Part shown: positions 52,673-61,183 of the stretch, one piece after another
Layout of the letters: every line of letters starts with the position of its first letter
Position numbering within the stretch: position 1 is the first letter of the stretch
Assembly (NCBI RefSeq): GCF_900107485.1
Contig: NZ_FNQE01000019.1
Span: forward strand, 1 to 64,000
Length of the DNA: 64,000 bases
Direction: 5' to 3'
Origin: Proteiniborus ethanoligenes
GTDB lineage: Bacteria > Bacillota > Clostridia > Tissierellales > Proteiniboraceae
Made by a program: the position numbers and the translations under genes
The notes under the pieces: model-generated
The model's database searches: none
What the model was told of the DNA's origin: nothing
The model's input: the letters and a program-made list of their open reading frames with translations, nothing else

Positions 52673-53563
52673 ATGGACAAGACTATAGCACTGGAAGAGC
52701 TGCAACTTCATCTGGATTTTTTTAAGAAAATGTATCAAGTAGTGAGGATAGTAGATCCCACTACGAAAAAAGTATTAAACTATAATGATAAATCCATAGA
52801 ATATACGGATGGAATTTGTTATTCTTATTGGGAAAATGATAGCATGTGTGAAAATTGTGTATCTATGAGAGCGTTTTTTAGCAAGGATACGGTATATAAG
52901 CTAGAATACCTATCTGATAAGGTATATATGATTACGGCCATACCTATAAGGTCGACGGATGGCTTAGTTATTTTAGAGCTATTAAAAGATGTAACTCATA
53001 CTATGCTTATAGATACAGAGGATAATGAAAAGGCACATAATATTAAGAGCTATATATCAAACATGAATGATATGGTAGTTAAAGATCCTTTAACAGGTCT
53101 ATATAATAGAAGATTTATAGATGAAAGACTTCCAGTGGATATTATTCAAAGCCTCTTAAACGAAAAGCCATTATCCATTATAATGACGGATATAGATCAG
53201 TTTAAAGCTATAAACGATGAGCTTGGACATATAGAAGGAGATTCTAAAATTAAACAATACGGAGAGATATTGAAAAGTTCCATTAGACTAGAGAATGATT
53301 GGGTGGCTAGATATGGTGGAGATGAATTTTTAATATGCCTAAACAATACAGACAACGATACGGCATATTCAATAGCAGAAAGAATAAGAAAGAAAATAGA
53401 AAGGGACATGTCTTTAAATAAACATGGGAATATAAATATTACTGGTTCCTTTGGAATATGCACTATGTATAAAGAAGAAATGACTGCTGAGGACATGATG
53501 AAAACAGCTGATAATAACCTGTTTATAGCTAAGGAAAAAGGAAAAAATATAGTCATAAGATAA
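52673..53563 (+). CDS. Cytoplasmic diguanylate cyclase with Cys-containing sensor domain
   Basis: The 296-residue protein has an N-terminal PAS-like domain (about 1-120) with three closely placed cysteines, in CYSYWENDSMCENC, and a C-terminal GGDEF domain (about 135-296) with KDPLTGLYNRRF and the intact active site YGGDEFL. The R-x-x-D inhibitory site is not obvious. The cysteine cluster suggests metal, redox or thiol sensing feeding into cyclic di-GMP synthesis. It has no membrane helix. GAAAGGAAG precedes the ATG. A hairpin follows, and the amidohydrolase gene comes next. Confidence 0.87.
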   Translation: MDKTIALEELQLHLDFFKKMYQVVRIVDPTTKKVLNYNDKSIEYTDGICYSYWENDSMCENCVSMRAFFSKDTVYKLEYLSDKVYMITAIPIRSTDGLVILELLKDVTHTMLIDTEDNEKAHNIKSYISNMNDMVVKDPLTGLYNRRFIDERLPVDIIQSLLNEKPLSIIMTDIDQFKAINDELGHIEGDSKIKQYGEILKSSIRLENDWVARYGGDEFLICLNNTDNDTAYSIAERIRKKIERDMSLNKHGNINITGSFGICTMYKEEMTAEDMMKTADNNLFIAKEKGKNIVIR

Positions 53564-53593
53564 AGCATGGATTTAATAATAATCCATGCTTTA
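53561..53593 (+). terminator. Hairpin after the second GGDEF gene
   Basis: TAAAGCATGGATT pairs with AATCCATGCTTTA (53561-53573 with 53581-53593); the stop codon lies in the stem. The T-tail is short, so termination may be incomplete. Confidence 0.65.
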
Positions 53594-53627
53594 TAATAAT
53601 AAAGAAAAGAATATTGGGGGAGATAGG

Positions 53628-55253
53628 GTGGATTTAATATTAATTAATGGGAAGATTCATACAATGGATTTATCTATACCAGAGGCAGAGGCTGTTGCAG
53701 TTAATGGAAATAAAATATATAAAGTTGGGAGCAATGCCGAAATACTATCCTTAAAAGATGAAAATACAAGAGCTATAGATTTAAAGGGAAGAGTTTTAGT
53801 GCCAGGCTTTAACGATAGCCATATGCATTTATTAGGCTTTGGGTACTTTTTAAACATGGTAGACTTAAGCCATTGTAAATCAATAGAAGAAATAATCCAA
53901 AAAACTAAGGAGTTTATAGAGACAAAAACCATAGAAAAGGGTTCATGGGTACGTGGCAGAGGATGGAACCATGATTATTTTGAGAGAGAAAATAGATTTC
54001 CCACTAGATATGATTTAGATAAAATATCTACTGAACATCCTATAGTATTGACTAGGGCATGTGGTCATATTTGTGTTGCCAATAGTAAAGCTATTGAAAT
54101 ATCAGGATTAAGTAATGAAACAGACCAGGTAGAAGGAGGATACTTTGACACAGATGAACCAGGAAATCCCCTAGGTATATTTAGAGAAAATGCCCTAGAT
54201 TTAATATATAAGCCAATACCAAGTCCAGAGCCCTATGAGGTAAAGGAAATGATTAAAGGAGCAATGGCATACGCAAATGCAAAGGGGCTTACTTCTGTGC
54301 AAAGTGATGACTTTGGCTCTATCCCTGGTTATAGTTTTAAGGAAGTCATTGAAATATACAATGAATTGAAGGAAAAAGGAGAACTAACAGTTAGAGTTTA
54401 TGAACAATGCTTATTACCTACTGCTGAAATGCTTAATGAATTTATAAAGCAAGGATATACTACAGGTTACGGAGACGAAATGTTTAAAATAGGCCCATTA
54501 AAGCTCCTTGGAGATGGTTCTCTAGGGGCTAGGACTGCTGCGTTATGTCAGCCTTATACAGATGATTTTTCTACTGCAGGTATACTTGTATTTACCCAAG
54601 ATGAATTAGATGAATTAGTAGCAAAGGCTCATGACAATGGAATGCAGGTGGCTCTTCATGCTATAGGCGACAAGACAATGTATATGGCCTTCAATGCAAT
54701 AGAAAAAGCCTTAAAAGGGAGACCAAATCCAGACCATAGACATGGCATAGTACATTGCCAAATTACAGATGAAGAATTAATTAACAAATTTAAGGCTCTA
54801 AAAGCAATTGCCTATATACAGCCGATTTTCCTTCATTATGACATGCATATAGTGGAGAACAGATTAGGAGTAGAGAGAGCAAGGAAAACTTATGCATTTA
54901 AATCTATGGTGGATAGAGGTGTTCATGTAGCTTTAGGTACAGATTGTCCTGTGGAACCATTAGATGTTATGCCTTCTATATATTGTGCAGTAACTAGAAA
55001 GGATTTAAAAGGATTTCCAAAGAGGGGCTGGCTACCAGAGGAAAGTTTAACGGTAGAAGAGGCCCTATATGGCTATACAATGGGAAGTGCCTATGCTTCA
55101 TTTGAAGAAAATATTAAAGGCTCTATTACAGAGGGAAAGCTTGCAGACATGGTTGTATTGTCTGAAGACATATTCAGTATCCTTCCAGATAAAATAAAGG
55201 ACATAGCAGTTGAAATGACTATTCTAGGTGGAGAAATTGTTTACGAAAGATAA
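53628..55253 (+). CDS. Amidohydrolase (YtcJ-like)
   Basis: The roughly 541-residue metal-dependent hydrolase starts at GTG 53628, behind GGGGGAGATAG; the longer frame from 53586 begins inside the upstream terminator. It shows the N-terminal composite beta domain (DLILINGKIHTMD), the metal-ligand motif DSHMHLLG, GWNHDYF, ALHAIGDKT and the C-terminal LGTDCPVEP...KGSITEGKLADMVVL. YtcJ-type members hydrolyse amides or exoenzyme substrates of mostly unknown identity. It is monocistronic or read partly from upstream. The substrate cannot be named. Confidence 0.9.
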   Translation: MDLILINGKIHTMDLSIPEAEAVAVNGNKIYKVGSNAEILSLKDENTRAIDLKGRVLVPGFNDSHMHLLGFGYFLNMVDLSHCKSIEEIIQKTKEFIETKTIEKGSWVRGRGWNHDYFERENRFPTRYDLDKISTEHPIVLTRACGHICVANSKAIEISGLSNETDQVEGGYFDTDEPGNPLGIFRENALDLIYKPIPSPEPYEVKEMIKGAMAYANAKGLTSVQSDDFGSIPGYSFKEVIEIYNELKEKGELTVRVYEQCLLPTAEMLNEFIKQGYTTGYGDEMFKIGPLKLLGDGSLGARTAALCQPYTDDFSTAGILVFTQDELDELVAKAHDNGMQVALHAIGDKTMYMAFNAIEKALKGRPNPDHRHGIVHCQITDEELINKFKALKAIAYIQPIFLHYDMHIVENRLGVERARKTYAFKSMVDRGVHVALGTDCPVEPLDVMPSIYCAVTRKDLKGFPKRGWLPEESLTVEEALYGYTMGSAYASFEENIKGSITEGKLADMVVLSEDIFSILPDKIKDIAVEMTILGGEIVYER

Positions 55254-55351
55254 GATGATTAAATTATTGCTTTTAGTATCCTTAGCTATTTAGAAATTAT
55301 ATTTATCCTGAATGGTTAAGGATTTTTCCATTTCATGTATATATAATAATC

Positions 55352-55379
55352 TTGACTTTATTAATAACCATGGTACAAT
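55352..55379 (+). promoter_or_regulatory. Sigma-A promoter of the split permease operon
   Basis: TTGACT (55352-55357), 16-base spacer, TACAAT (55374-55379) with TG upstream (extended -10). The -10 overlaps a perfect inverted repeat that looks like a repressor site. Confidence 0.75.
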
Positions 55380-55401
55380 TATACCTATGGGGGGTATAAT
55401 T
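55377..55401 (+). promoter_or_regulatory. CsoR/CstR-like operator
   Basis: A perfect inverted repeat, AATTATACC - TATGGGG - GGTATAATT (9-bp arms, 7-base centre with a G-run), lies on the -10 and the expected transcript start. The ATACC...GGGGTAT form with a G-tract is the known operator shape of the CsoR/CstR/FrmR repressor family (copper, persulfide or formaldehyde sensors). No such repressor gene is in this window. Confidence 0.65.
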
Positions 55402-55465
55402 AATATGAATATAAATTTAGATGATAATATAAAGAAATACACAAATAATTTTGAAAGGAGACAAT

Positions 55466-55945
55466 ATGTTTACAAAAGCTTTATACGTACTAGCAATTTT
55501 TTTAACTGTTTTTTCCTTTGTAAAGGATAAGAAAAAGACAAAGATTGCTTTAAAAAAAGCATGGAAATCCTTCGAGAGCATATTACCTCAATTTTTGGCT
55601 ATTCTTATTTTAATCGGCATAATGCTTGCAGTTTTAAGTCCAGAAACTATATCAAAGCTATTAGGCTCAGGGTCAGGAATAATCGGTATGCTGGGAGCAG
55701 GACTCATAGGCTCTATTACCTTAATACCTGCTTTTGTTGCATTTCCACTAACAGCAGCCTTGTATAATAATGGTGCAGGAATAACTCAAGTGGCAGTGTT
55801 TGTATCTACCCTCATGATGGTAGGAGTTGCAACTATGCCACTAGAAATGAAGTATTTTGGCAAGGCAGGTACTATTACAAGAAATTTACTTGCATTTATT
55901 CTATCCTTTGTAGTCGCAGGTATAATGGGGGCGATATTAGCATGA
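55466..55945 (+). CDS. Permease half-protein, COG0701/YraQ-like, first subunit
   Basis: The roughly 159-residue protein has four to five membrane helices and blocks SFESILPQFLAILILIGIML and GLIGSITLIPAFVAFPLTAALYNNG, with PLEMKYFGKA near the end. It resembles one half of the predicted permeases of the YraQ/ArsP type, here split into two genes. The start is ATG 55466 behind GAAAGGAGA. The stop overlaps the start of the second half (ATGA), so the two are coupled and probably form one transporter. The substrate is unknown; the CsoR/CstR-like operator hints at sulfur species or metals. Confidence 0.72.
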   Translation: MFTKALYVLAIFLTVFSFVKDKKKTKIALKKAWKSFESILPQFLAILILIGIMLAVLSPETISKLLGSGSGIIGMLGAGLIGSITLIPAFVAFPLTAALYNNGAGITQVAVFVSTLMMVGVATMPLEMKYFGKAGTITRNLLAFILSFVVAGIMGAILA

Positions 55946-56478
55946 AAAAGCTTATTAGCAGATATAAGTTTTTCTTAGTATTACTAGCAGTGAATACTGT
56001 CATATTATTTATTTATCCTAGTATTGGAAAATCGTCACTAGAAATAACTAAGAAAAATATTATTGAGATGATTTCTATAATACCACCAATTTTCATATTA
56101 TTAGGCTTACTAGATGTGTGGGTAGAAAAAGAAACTATGATGAAGTTTATGGGGCCCAATTCAGGCATAACTGGAATACTTATCTCATTTCTTTTGGGCT
56201 CAGTAGCAGCAGGACCCTTATATGCAGCCTTCCCTGTAGCTGGAACCTTGCTTAAAAAAGGCAGCAAGCTATCTAATGTACTCATATTTATAGGTTCTTG
56301 GTCTACAACTAAAATCCCACTGCTTCTATTTGAAGCTTCATCAATGGGATTGAATTTTATGCTTTTAAGGTTTGCTTTAAATTTGCCTGTAATAGCGGCT
56401 ATAGCCATAATAACTGAAAAAACTCTAAGCTCTAAAGAAAAAGAAGACATGTATAACAGGGCGGCATTACTAGAATAA
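55942..56478 (+). CDS. Permease half-protein, COG0701/YraQ-like, second subunit
   Basis: The 178-residue protein has about five membrane helices. Blocks MGPNSGITGILISFLLGS, AAGPLYAAFPVAGTLLKKG and SWSTTKIPLLLFEAS mirror the G-x-P-FP-AG pattern of the first half, so the two genes look like an internal-repeat permease cut into two chains. It begins 4 bases inside the first gene and ends at a strong terminator. The function is inferred as for its partner; arsenical, metal or sulfur-compound export are the main options. Confidence 0.72.
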   Translation: MKKLISRYKFFLVLLAVNTVILFIYPSIGKSSLEITKKNIIEMISIIPPIFILLGLLDVWVEKETMMKFMGPNSGITGILISFLLGSVAAGPLYAAFPVAGTLLKKGSKLSNVLIFIGSWSTTKIPLLLFEASSMGLNFMLLRFALNLPVIAAIAIITEKTLSSKEKEDMYNRAALLE

Positions 56479-56497
56479 CAAAATGTTATTGTGAATA

Positions 56498-56570
56498 TAA
56501 TCTAAGGAACTCCTAGTTTTAAGGAATAAAATTCTGTAAATAGGAGTTTGTTAGATTATTTTTGTTTTTT
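56498..56570 (+). terminator. Terminator of the split permease operon
   Basis: TAATCTAA-GG-AACTCCTA (56498-56515) pairs with TAGGAGTT-TG-TTAGATTA (56541-56558) and is followed by a long T-rich tract. Confidence 0.9.
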
Positions 56571-56711
56571 GGGGTATATAAAAAATATGTTAAAATAATT
56601 ATAAGTGTTCTAAAATTAAATCTTAATATATAATTGGATTACAAGTAATCTAGATGAAGGCATAGTTTTAGGATAACTTATATTATGATTATTAATATTA
56701 GGAGGTAGAAG

Positions 56712-57899
56712 ATGGGGAGAAAAATTAGTGAAAAAGTAACTTGGGTAGGGAAAATTGACTGGGAACTTAGAAGCTTTCACGGAGAAGAACTATCAACTCA
56801 CAAAGGCTCATCCTATAATTCGTATTTAGTTCGTGATAAGAAAACAGTACTCATTGATACTGTTTGGCAACCCTTTACAAAAGAATTTATTGATAACTTA
56901 AAGAAGGAAATAGACTTAAATCAAATTGACTATATTATCGCAAACCATGCAGAAATAGACCATAGTGGAGCTTTGCCAGAGCTAATGAAGGAAATACCAA
57001 ATACTCCTATTTATTGTACAGCAAACGGAATTAAATCACTTAAGGGACATTATCATCAGGATTGGAACTTTGTTGAAGTAAAAACTGGTGATGAACTAGA
57101 TATAGGGGACAGCAAGCTTATATTTGTAGAGGCTAGAATGCTTCATTGGCCAGATAGTATGTTTGTTTATATGACAGGCGAAAACATACTGTTTAGTAAT
57201 GATGCTTTTGGACAGCATTTTGCATCAGAGCATCTGTTTAACGATTTAGTAGATCAATCAGAGCTATACAATGAAGCAATAAAATATTATGCTAATATAT
57301 TAACACCATTTAGCCTTTTAGTGACTAAGAAAATAGAAGAAGTTCTTAGCTTTAACCTTCCAGTAAATATGATATGTACTAGTCATGGTATAATATGGAG
57401 AGATAATCCAGTTCAAATTGTTGAGAAATACTTAGAATGGGCAAATGCTTATCAAGAGAATCAAATAACTATTTTATATGATACTATGTGGGATGGAACA
57501 AGAAGAATGGCTGAGGCAATAGCAGAGGGAATACAGTCAGTGGATAAGGAGGTTACTTTAAAACTATTTAATGCTTCTAAAACTGACAAGAATGATTTAA
57601 TTACAGAAATATTTAAATCAAAGGCTATTTTAGTAGGTTCTTCTACTGTAAATAAAGGCATAATGCATGGGACAGCTGGTATTCTTGAAATGATAAAAGG
57701 CTTAGGCTTTAAAAACAAAAAGGCTGCCGCTTTTGGCTGCTATGGATGGAGTGGAGAGTCTGTAAAGATAATTAATGATAAGCTTAATGAAGGTAAATTC
57801 GAAGTAGTAAATGAAGGTATTAAAGAATTGTGGAATCCAACTCCAGAAGCAATAGAAAGAAGTATAGAATTTGGTAAGGAATTTGCTCTAAAGCTATAA
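56712..57899 (+). CDS. Flavodiiron protein (FprA type), copy 2
   Basis: The 395-residue protein is the second flavodiiron protein of the window. Diiron ligands His79, Glu81, Asp83, His84 (HAEIDHSG), His in LHWPDSMF, Asp in FSNDAFG and His in CTSHGIIW are present, followed by a flavodoxin domain (ILYDTMWDGTRRMA, GSSTVNKG, GCYGWSGES). It aligns along its length with the copy at 49508 but is diverged. AGGAGG precedes the ATG. Having two copies, one near rubrerythrin, suggests separate O2 and NO roles or separate control; this is inference. Confidence 0.95.
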   Translation: MGRKISEKVTWVGKIDWELRSFHGEELSTHKGSSYNSYLVRDKKTVLIDTVWQPFTKEFIDNLKKEIDLNQIDYIIANHAEIDHSGALPELMKEIPNTPIYCTANGIKSLKGHYHQDWNFVEVKTGDELDIGDSKLIFVEARMLHWPDSMFVYMTGENILFSNDAFGQHFASEHLFNDLVDQSELYNEAIKYYANILTPFSLLVTKKIEEVLSFNLPVNMICTSHGIIWRDNPVQIVEKYLEWANAYQENQITILYDTMWDGTRRMAEAIAEGIQSVDKEVTLKLFNASKTDKNDLITEIFKSKAILVGSSTVNKGIMHGTAGILEMIKGLGFKNKKAAAFGCYGWSGESVKIINDKLNEGKFEVVNEGIKELWNPTPEAIERSIEFGKEFALKL

Positions 57900-57905
57900 T
57901 ACTAT

Positions 57906-57943
57906 TTAATAAGCCCTGACATGTAAATGTTAGGGCTTATTAA
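57906..57943. terminator. Two-way terminator
   Basis: TTAATAAGCCCT(G)ACAT pairs with ATGT(T)AGGGCTTATTAA around GTAA, between convergent genes. Confidence 0.9.
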
Positions 57944-57952
57944 GAACAAGGG

Positions 57953-58477
57953 CTATTCTTTAAAAGGTACACCATAAGACTTAATCATACTTAACAGCTC
58001 ATCTAAAATGGAGTCCCTATTATCCTTATTAACATCTACAACTAGTACATCTTTCCTTGATCTGATGCTGCTAATGAACTGGCAATCATGCTTCTTTAAT
58101 ACTCCTAATATAAATCTATCACTGTCAAGCAAACTGTGTACATATGATGTAAATTGAATTATATTATCTTCCATAAATCCTAGCTCATCTAGGATTATTA
58201 CATCTGCCTTGCTTAAGCTTTTTTCCAATATAGATATAATACAATATCTAAATGAATCCTCATAAATTTCTTTATGGCCATTAGCCATATGAATTTTCGC
58301 AAAGATACATCTTTCTGTATCATCCAGTAGTGATTTTGCAGTGAATATTTTCTTGCCATTAACAATTTCTCTGTCAGTTGAATATCCACCTACAGAACAA
58401 TTAAGTTTGTCTATAATTTTATTAATTATGGTTGTTTTTCCTATTCCTATTTCTCCAGTTATAAATAAGTTGGACAT
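57953..58477 (-). CDS. THEP1-family nucleoside-triphosphatase
   Basis: The 174-residue protein has P-loop GEIGIGKTT at the N terminus, a GGYST block after the first strand and Walker B VIILDELGFME, typical of the NTPase_1/THEP1 family. These P-loop proteins hydrolyse NTPs in vitro; their cell role is not settled, though they often sit near molybdenum or metal-cofactor genes. AAAGGAATG precedes the ATG. It is monocistronic and faces the flavodiiron gene. The 264-base gap upstream (58478-58741) holds only AT-rich sequence. Confidence 0.85.
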   Translation of the reverse strand: MSNLFITGEIGIGKTTIINKIIDKLNCSVGGYSTDREIVNGKKIFTAKSLLDDTERCIFAKIHMANGHKEIYEDSFRYCIISILEKSLSKADVIILDELGFMEDNIIQFTSYVHSLLDSDRFILGVLKKHDCQFISSIRSRKDVLVVDVNKDNRDSILDELLSMIKSYGVPFKE

Positions 58478-58741
58478 AAAAATTCATTCCTTTCTTAGGG
58501 CTAAGGCAAGGGAGTCGTATATAAAAAGTATAATGCAATTAGCCTATAACTTCAATATATTAGGCTTAAAATGAAAAGTTATTTTACAAGATTAAGTATG
58601 GATAGGGTTGAGGAAATGTTTAAAAAATGTTCCTTCAGTAGCCTGATACTATTCTTTATTATATTCTTCTGGTATTATAGCCTCTTGTTATGGTATTATA
58701 GCAAGTGTAACTATTATTTATTTATAGACTAAGGAGATTTT

Positions 58742-59599
58742 ATGTTTGTAAACAAGAACGTGGCAAATTTTAAATCAGTGTGCATTATAATTATAGTGCT
58801 TATATTATTAGTATTTTTCTATTTACAAAACAATTGGATTTCAAAGACTAGACATAAGATTAGTTTTCAAAAATTACCTAAAAATTATCATGGACTAAAA
58901 ATTGTTCATATATCAGATTTACATAACAAGTCATTTGGTAAAGAACAGGAGTATTTAATAAGTCAAATAAACAAAGAAAATCCTAATATTATAGTAATAA
59001 CGGGTGACTTAATAGATAGTAGACGATATAATGAATATATAGCTATGAAATTTATTGAAGAAGCAGTTAAAATTGCCCCAGTATATTATGTAACTGGTAA
59101 TCATGAAATACGCTCAGGTAGTTTTGAAGATTTAGAAAAAAAACTTGTTGATACAGGTGTGAAAGTCTTAAGAAATAGTTGGGAAAAGCTGGATATAAAT
59201 GGGGAGAGTATTTTCATAGTAGGTATTGATGATCCTCACTCCCTGGAAAAAAACAAAAGCTCTAGATTAACAAAAGAGTACTTAGATATAGCTACAAAAG
59301 GACTAGATGCTCAGGGCTTTAAAATACTTTTAGCACATAGGCCTGAAAAGATACACATATATGCTGAGGATGGCTTTGATTTAGTATTTAGTGGTCATGC
59401 TCATGGTGGACAGTTTAGATTTCCTTTTCTAGGGGGATTTGTAGTGCCTAATCAAGGCTTTTTCCCCAAGTACACATCTGGTAAACACATAGTTGACCAT
59501 ACTATGATTATAATAAGCAGAGGACTAGGAAACAGTATAATACCCCAGCGTGTTTTTAACAGACCAGAAATTGTAATTACAGAATTGTTAGCAGAGTAA
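58742..59599 (+). CDS. Membrane-anchored metallophosphoesterase (YkuE-like)
   Basis: The 285-residue protein has an N-terminal membrane helix (about 10-28) and a calcineurin-like domain with all metal blocks: HISDLHN, VITGDLID, YVTGNHE, LLAHRPE and FSGHAHGGQ. This is the YkuE/LpxH-related group of membrane phosphoesterases. Its substrate may be a lipid-linked phosphate, but this is not shown. AAGGAG precedes the ATG. It ends 94 bases before the mgtE leader ORF. Confidence 0.9.
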   Translation: MFVNKNVANFKSVCIIIIVLILLVFFYLQNNWISKTRHKISFQKLPKNYHGLKIVHISDLHNKSFGKEQEYLISQINKENPNIIVITGDLIDSRRYNEYIAMKFIEEAVKIAPVYYVTGNHEIRSGSFEDLEKKLVDTGVKVLRNSWEKLDINGESIFIVGIDDPHSLEKNKSSRLTKEYLDIATKGLDAQGFKILLAHRPEKIHIYAEDGFDLVFSGHAHGGQFRFPFLGGFVVPNQGFFPKYTSGKHIVDHTMIIISRGLGNSIIPQRVFNRPEIVITELLAE

Positions 59600-59693
59600 T
59601 TCATTTAATATGAGCTAGTGACTTAAGCAAGATTATCCTTTAAACAGTAAGGGTTTTATAGCAGTTTAATATAACGAAGAATGAGGTGATAAA

Positions 59694-59837
59694 ATGGATG
59701 CAGACCCGCATGGGAATAGTTTTTCAAGAAAAATTAATAATAATGTAGAGGAAGGCACCTTTTTATCACTGATTATGTGCTCCTCTACTATAGAAGGAGG
59801 AGAAATAAAATATGGAAAAGGTTTTAGAACTAATTAA
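59694..59837 (+). CDS. Leader ORF of mgtE (MgtL-like, acidic/proline start)
   Basis: A 47-codon frame begins at ATG 59694 behind a good GAGGTGAT site and starts MDADPHG; it ends at 59837, 26 bases inside mgtE, in another frame. It runs through the hairpin at 59745-59788 and the mgtE ribosome binding site. In enteric bacteria the mgtA leader peptide MgtL starts with an acidic/proline run (EPDP) that makes ribosomes fall off when Mg2+ is low. The DADP start ahead of a magnesium transporter gene is a striking parallel, though the proteins are unrelated. Translation and function are unproven. Confidence 0.55.
   Translation: MDADPHGNSFSRKINNNVEEGTFLSLIMCSSTIEGGEIKYGKGFRTN
59745..59802 (+). promoter_or_regulatory. 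Alternative hairpins around the mgtE Shine-Dalgarno site
   Basis: Fold 1: GTAGAGGA (59745-59752) pairs with TCCTCTAC (59781-59788), extended by GCAC/GTGC, leaving the mgtE site AAGGAGGAG free. Fold 2: CTCCTC (59780-59785) pairs with GAGGAG (59797-59802), hiding it. The two folds use the same CTCCTC bases and exclude each other. Ribosome position on the leader ORF could choose between them. Confidence 0.55.
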
Positions 59838-61143
59838 GGAAAACAAGCTTATTCAAGCAAGAAATCAATTAAAAGATATGAATGTAGTAGATATAGCACA
59901 GCTATTAGACGAAACAAGTCAGGAAAAAATGCTTATAATCTTCCGAATTCTACCTAAGGATATTTCAGCAGACGTGTTTTCTTACTTATCATCAGAGCAG
60001 CAAAGGTATATTATCGAATCCATAACTGACAAAGAGATAAAAACTATCATTGACGAATTATTCTTTGATGATACCATAGACTTCTTAGAGGAGCTGCCAG
60101 CAAATGTTGTAAAAAAAGTAATTAAGCATACTGATGAAAATACAAGAGCATTGATAAATCAGTTTTTGAAGTATCCTGAAAATTCAGCTGGTAGTATTAT
60201 GACCATAGAATATGTAGATTTGAAAAAGGAAATGACAGTAAAGGCTGCCCTAGAGCATATTAAGAAGACTGCCATAGATAAGGAAACTATAAACACCTGT
60301 TATGTTATGGATAAAAACAGAAGACTAGAAGGAGTACTTTCAATAAGGCAGTTAATTTTAAATGATGAAGATACTATTATAAAAGATATTATGGATACAA
60401 ATGTAATATATGTTCATACACTTGAAGACCAAGAGTATGTAGCTGATACTTTTAGAAAATACGACTTTATTTCTATGCCAGTAGTAGATAACGAAAATAG
60501 ACTTGTAGGGATAATCACTATTGATGATATAGTAGACATTATTGAGCAGGAGAACACGGAAGACTTTCAAAAGATGGCTGCTATGGCTCCATCAGAAGAG
60601 GAATATCTAAAGACAAATGTATTCTCTTTAGCTAAGCACAGAGTAGTATGGCTTTTAGTTCTTATGATTTCTGCTACATTCACTGGAAATATTATAAGAA
60701 AATTTGATGAAGTACTTCAGTCAGTTGTAGTTTTAGCCGCATTCATTCCTATGCTTATGGATACAGGAGGAAACGCTGGTTCACAATCCTCCACATTAAT
60801 CATACGTGGTTTAGCTTTAGGAGAAATAGAAACAAAGGATGTTTTTAAAGTTATATGGAAAGAGCTTAGAGTCAGTCTTGTAGTAGGTATAGTCCTAGCC
60901 CTTGTAAACTTTTTACGAATTTATTATCTTGAAAAAACAGATATATATATATCCTTAGCAATATGTATTAGCTTGTTTTTTACTGTTATATTAGCCAAAG
61001 TTGTAGGAGGAATATTGCCAATAGTTGCAAAAAAAGTTAAGCTAGACCCTGCTATTATGGCTAGTCCACTAATAACAACTATAGTTGATGCCTTAGCACT
61101 TTTAATATACTTTTCAGCTGCTACAACATTACTAGGACTTTAA
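59812..61143 (+). CDS. mgtE: Magnesium transporter MgtE
   Basis: MgtE is a Mg2+-gated Mg2+ channel. The 443-residue protein has the N-terminal superhelical MgtE_N domain (about 1-130), a pair of CBS domains (about 130-260; MTIEYVDL, MPVVDNENRLVGIITIDDIVDIIEQE) and five membrane helices with the conserved pore-region blocks RVVWLLVLMISATFTG, MDTGGNAGSQSSTLIIRGLALG and DPAIMASPLITTIVDALALLIYF. The ATG at 59812 has AAGGAGGAG ahead of it. A 47-codon leader ORF and competing hairpins precede it. No M-box riboswitch was recognised. Confidence 0.95.
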   Translation: MEKVLELIKENKLIQARNQLKDMNVVDIAQLLDETSQEKMLIIFRILPKDISADVFSYLSSEQQRYIIESITDKEIKTIIDELFFDDTIDFLEELPANVVKKVIKHTDENTRALINQFLKYPENSAGSIMTIEYVDLKKEMTVKAALEHIKKTAIDKETINTCYVMDKNRRLEGVLSIRQLILNDEDTIIKDIMDTNVIYVHTLEDQEYVADTFRKYDFISMPVVDNENRLVGIITIDDIVDIIEQENTEDFQKMAAMAPSEEEYLKTNVFSLAKHRVVWLLVLMISATFTGNIIRKFDEVLQSVVVLAAFIPMLMDTGGNAGSQSSTLIIRGLALGEIETKDVFKVIWKELRVSLVVGIVLALVNFLRIYYLEKTDIYISLAICISLFFTVILAKVVGGILPIVAKKVKLDPAIMASPLITTIVDALALLIYFSAATTLLGL

Positions 61144-61183
61144 AAAATGAGACTCCCTTTATCTGTAAGGGAGTCTCATTTTT
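61144..61183 (+). terminator. Terminator after mgtE
   Basis: AATGAGACTCCCTT pairs perfectly with AAGGGAGTCTCATT (61146-61159 with 61167-61180), followed by TTT and flanked by A-rich sequence upstream. Confidence 0.92.

Noticed and set aside
55312-55530. 72-codon frame before and overlapping the split permease start
   Set aside because: It spans the predicted promoter and operator, overlaps the supported start at 55466 in another frame, and has no recognisable product; an inner ATG at 55405 behind a G-run is the only point in its favour.
59600-59811. M-box (Mg2+) riboswitch upstream of mgtE
   Set aside because: I looked for the conserved M-box core and did not find it; the leader ORF and competing hairpins explain the region better.
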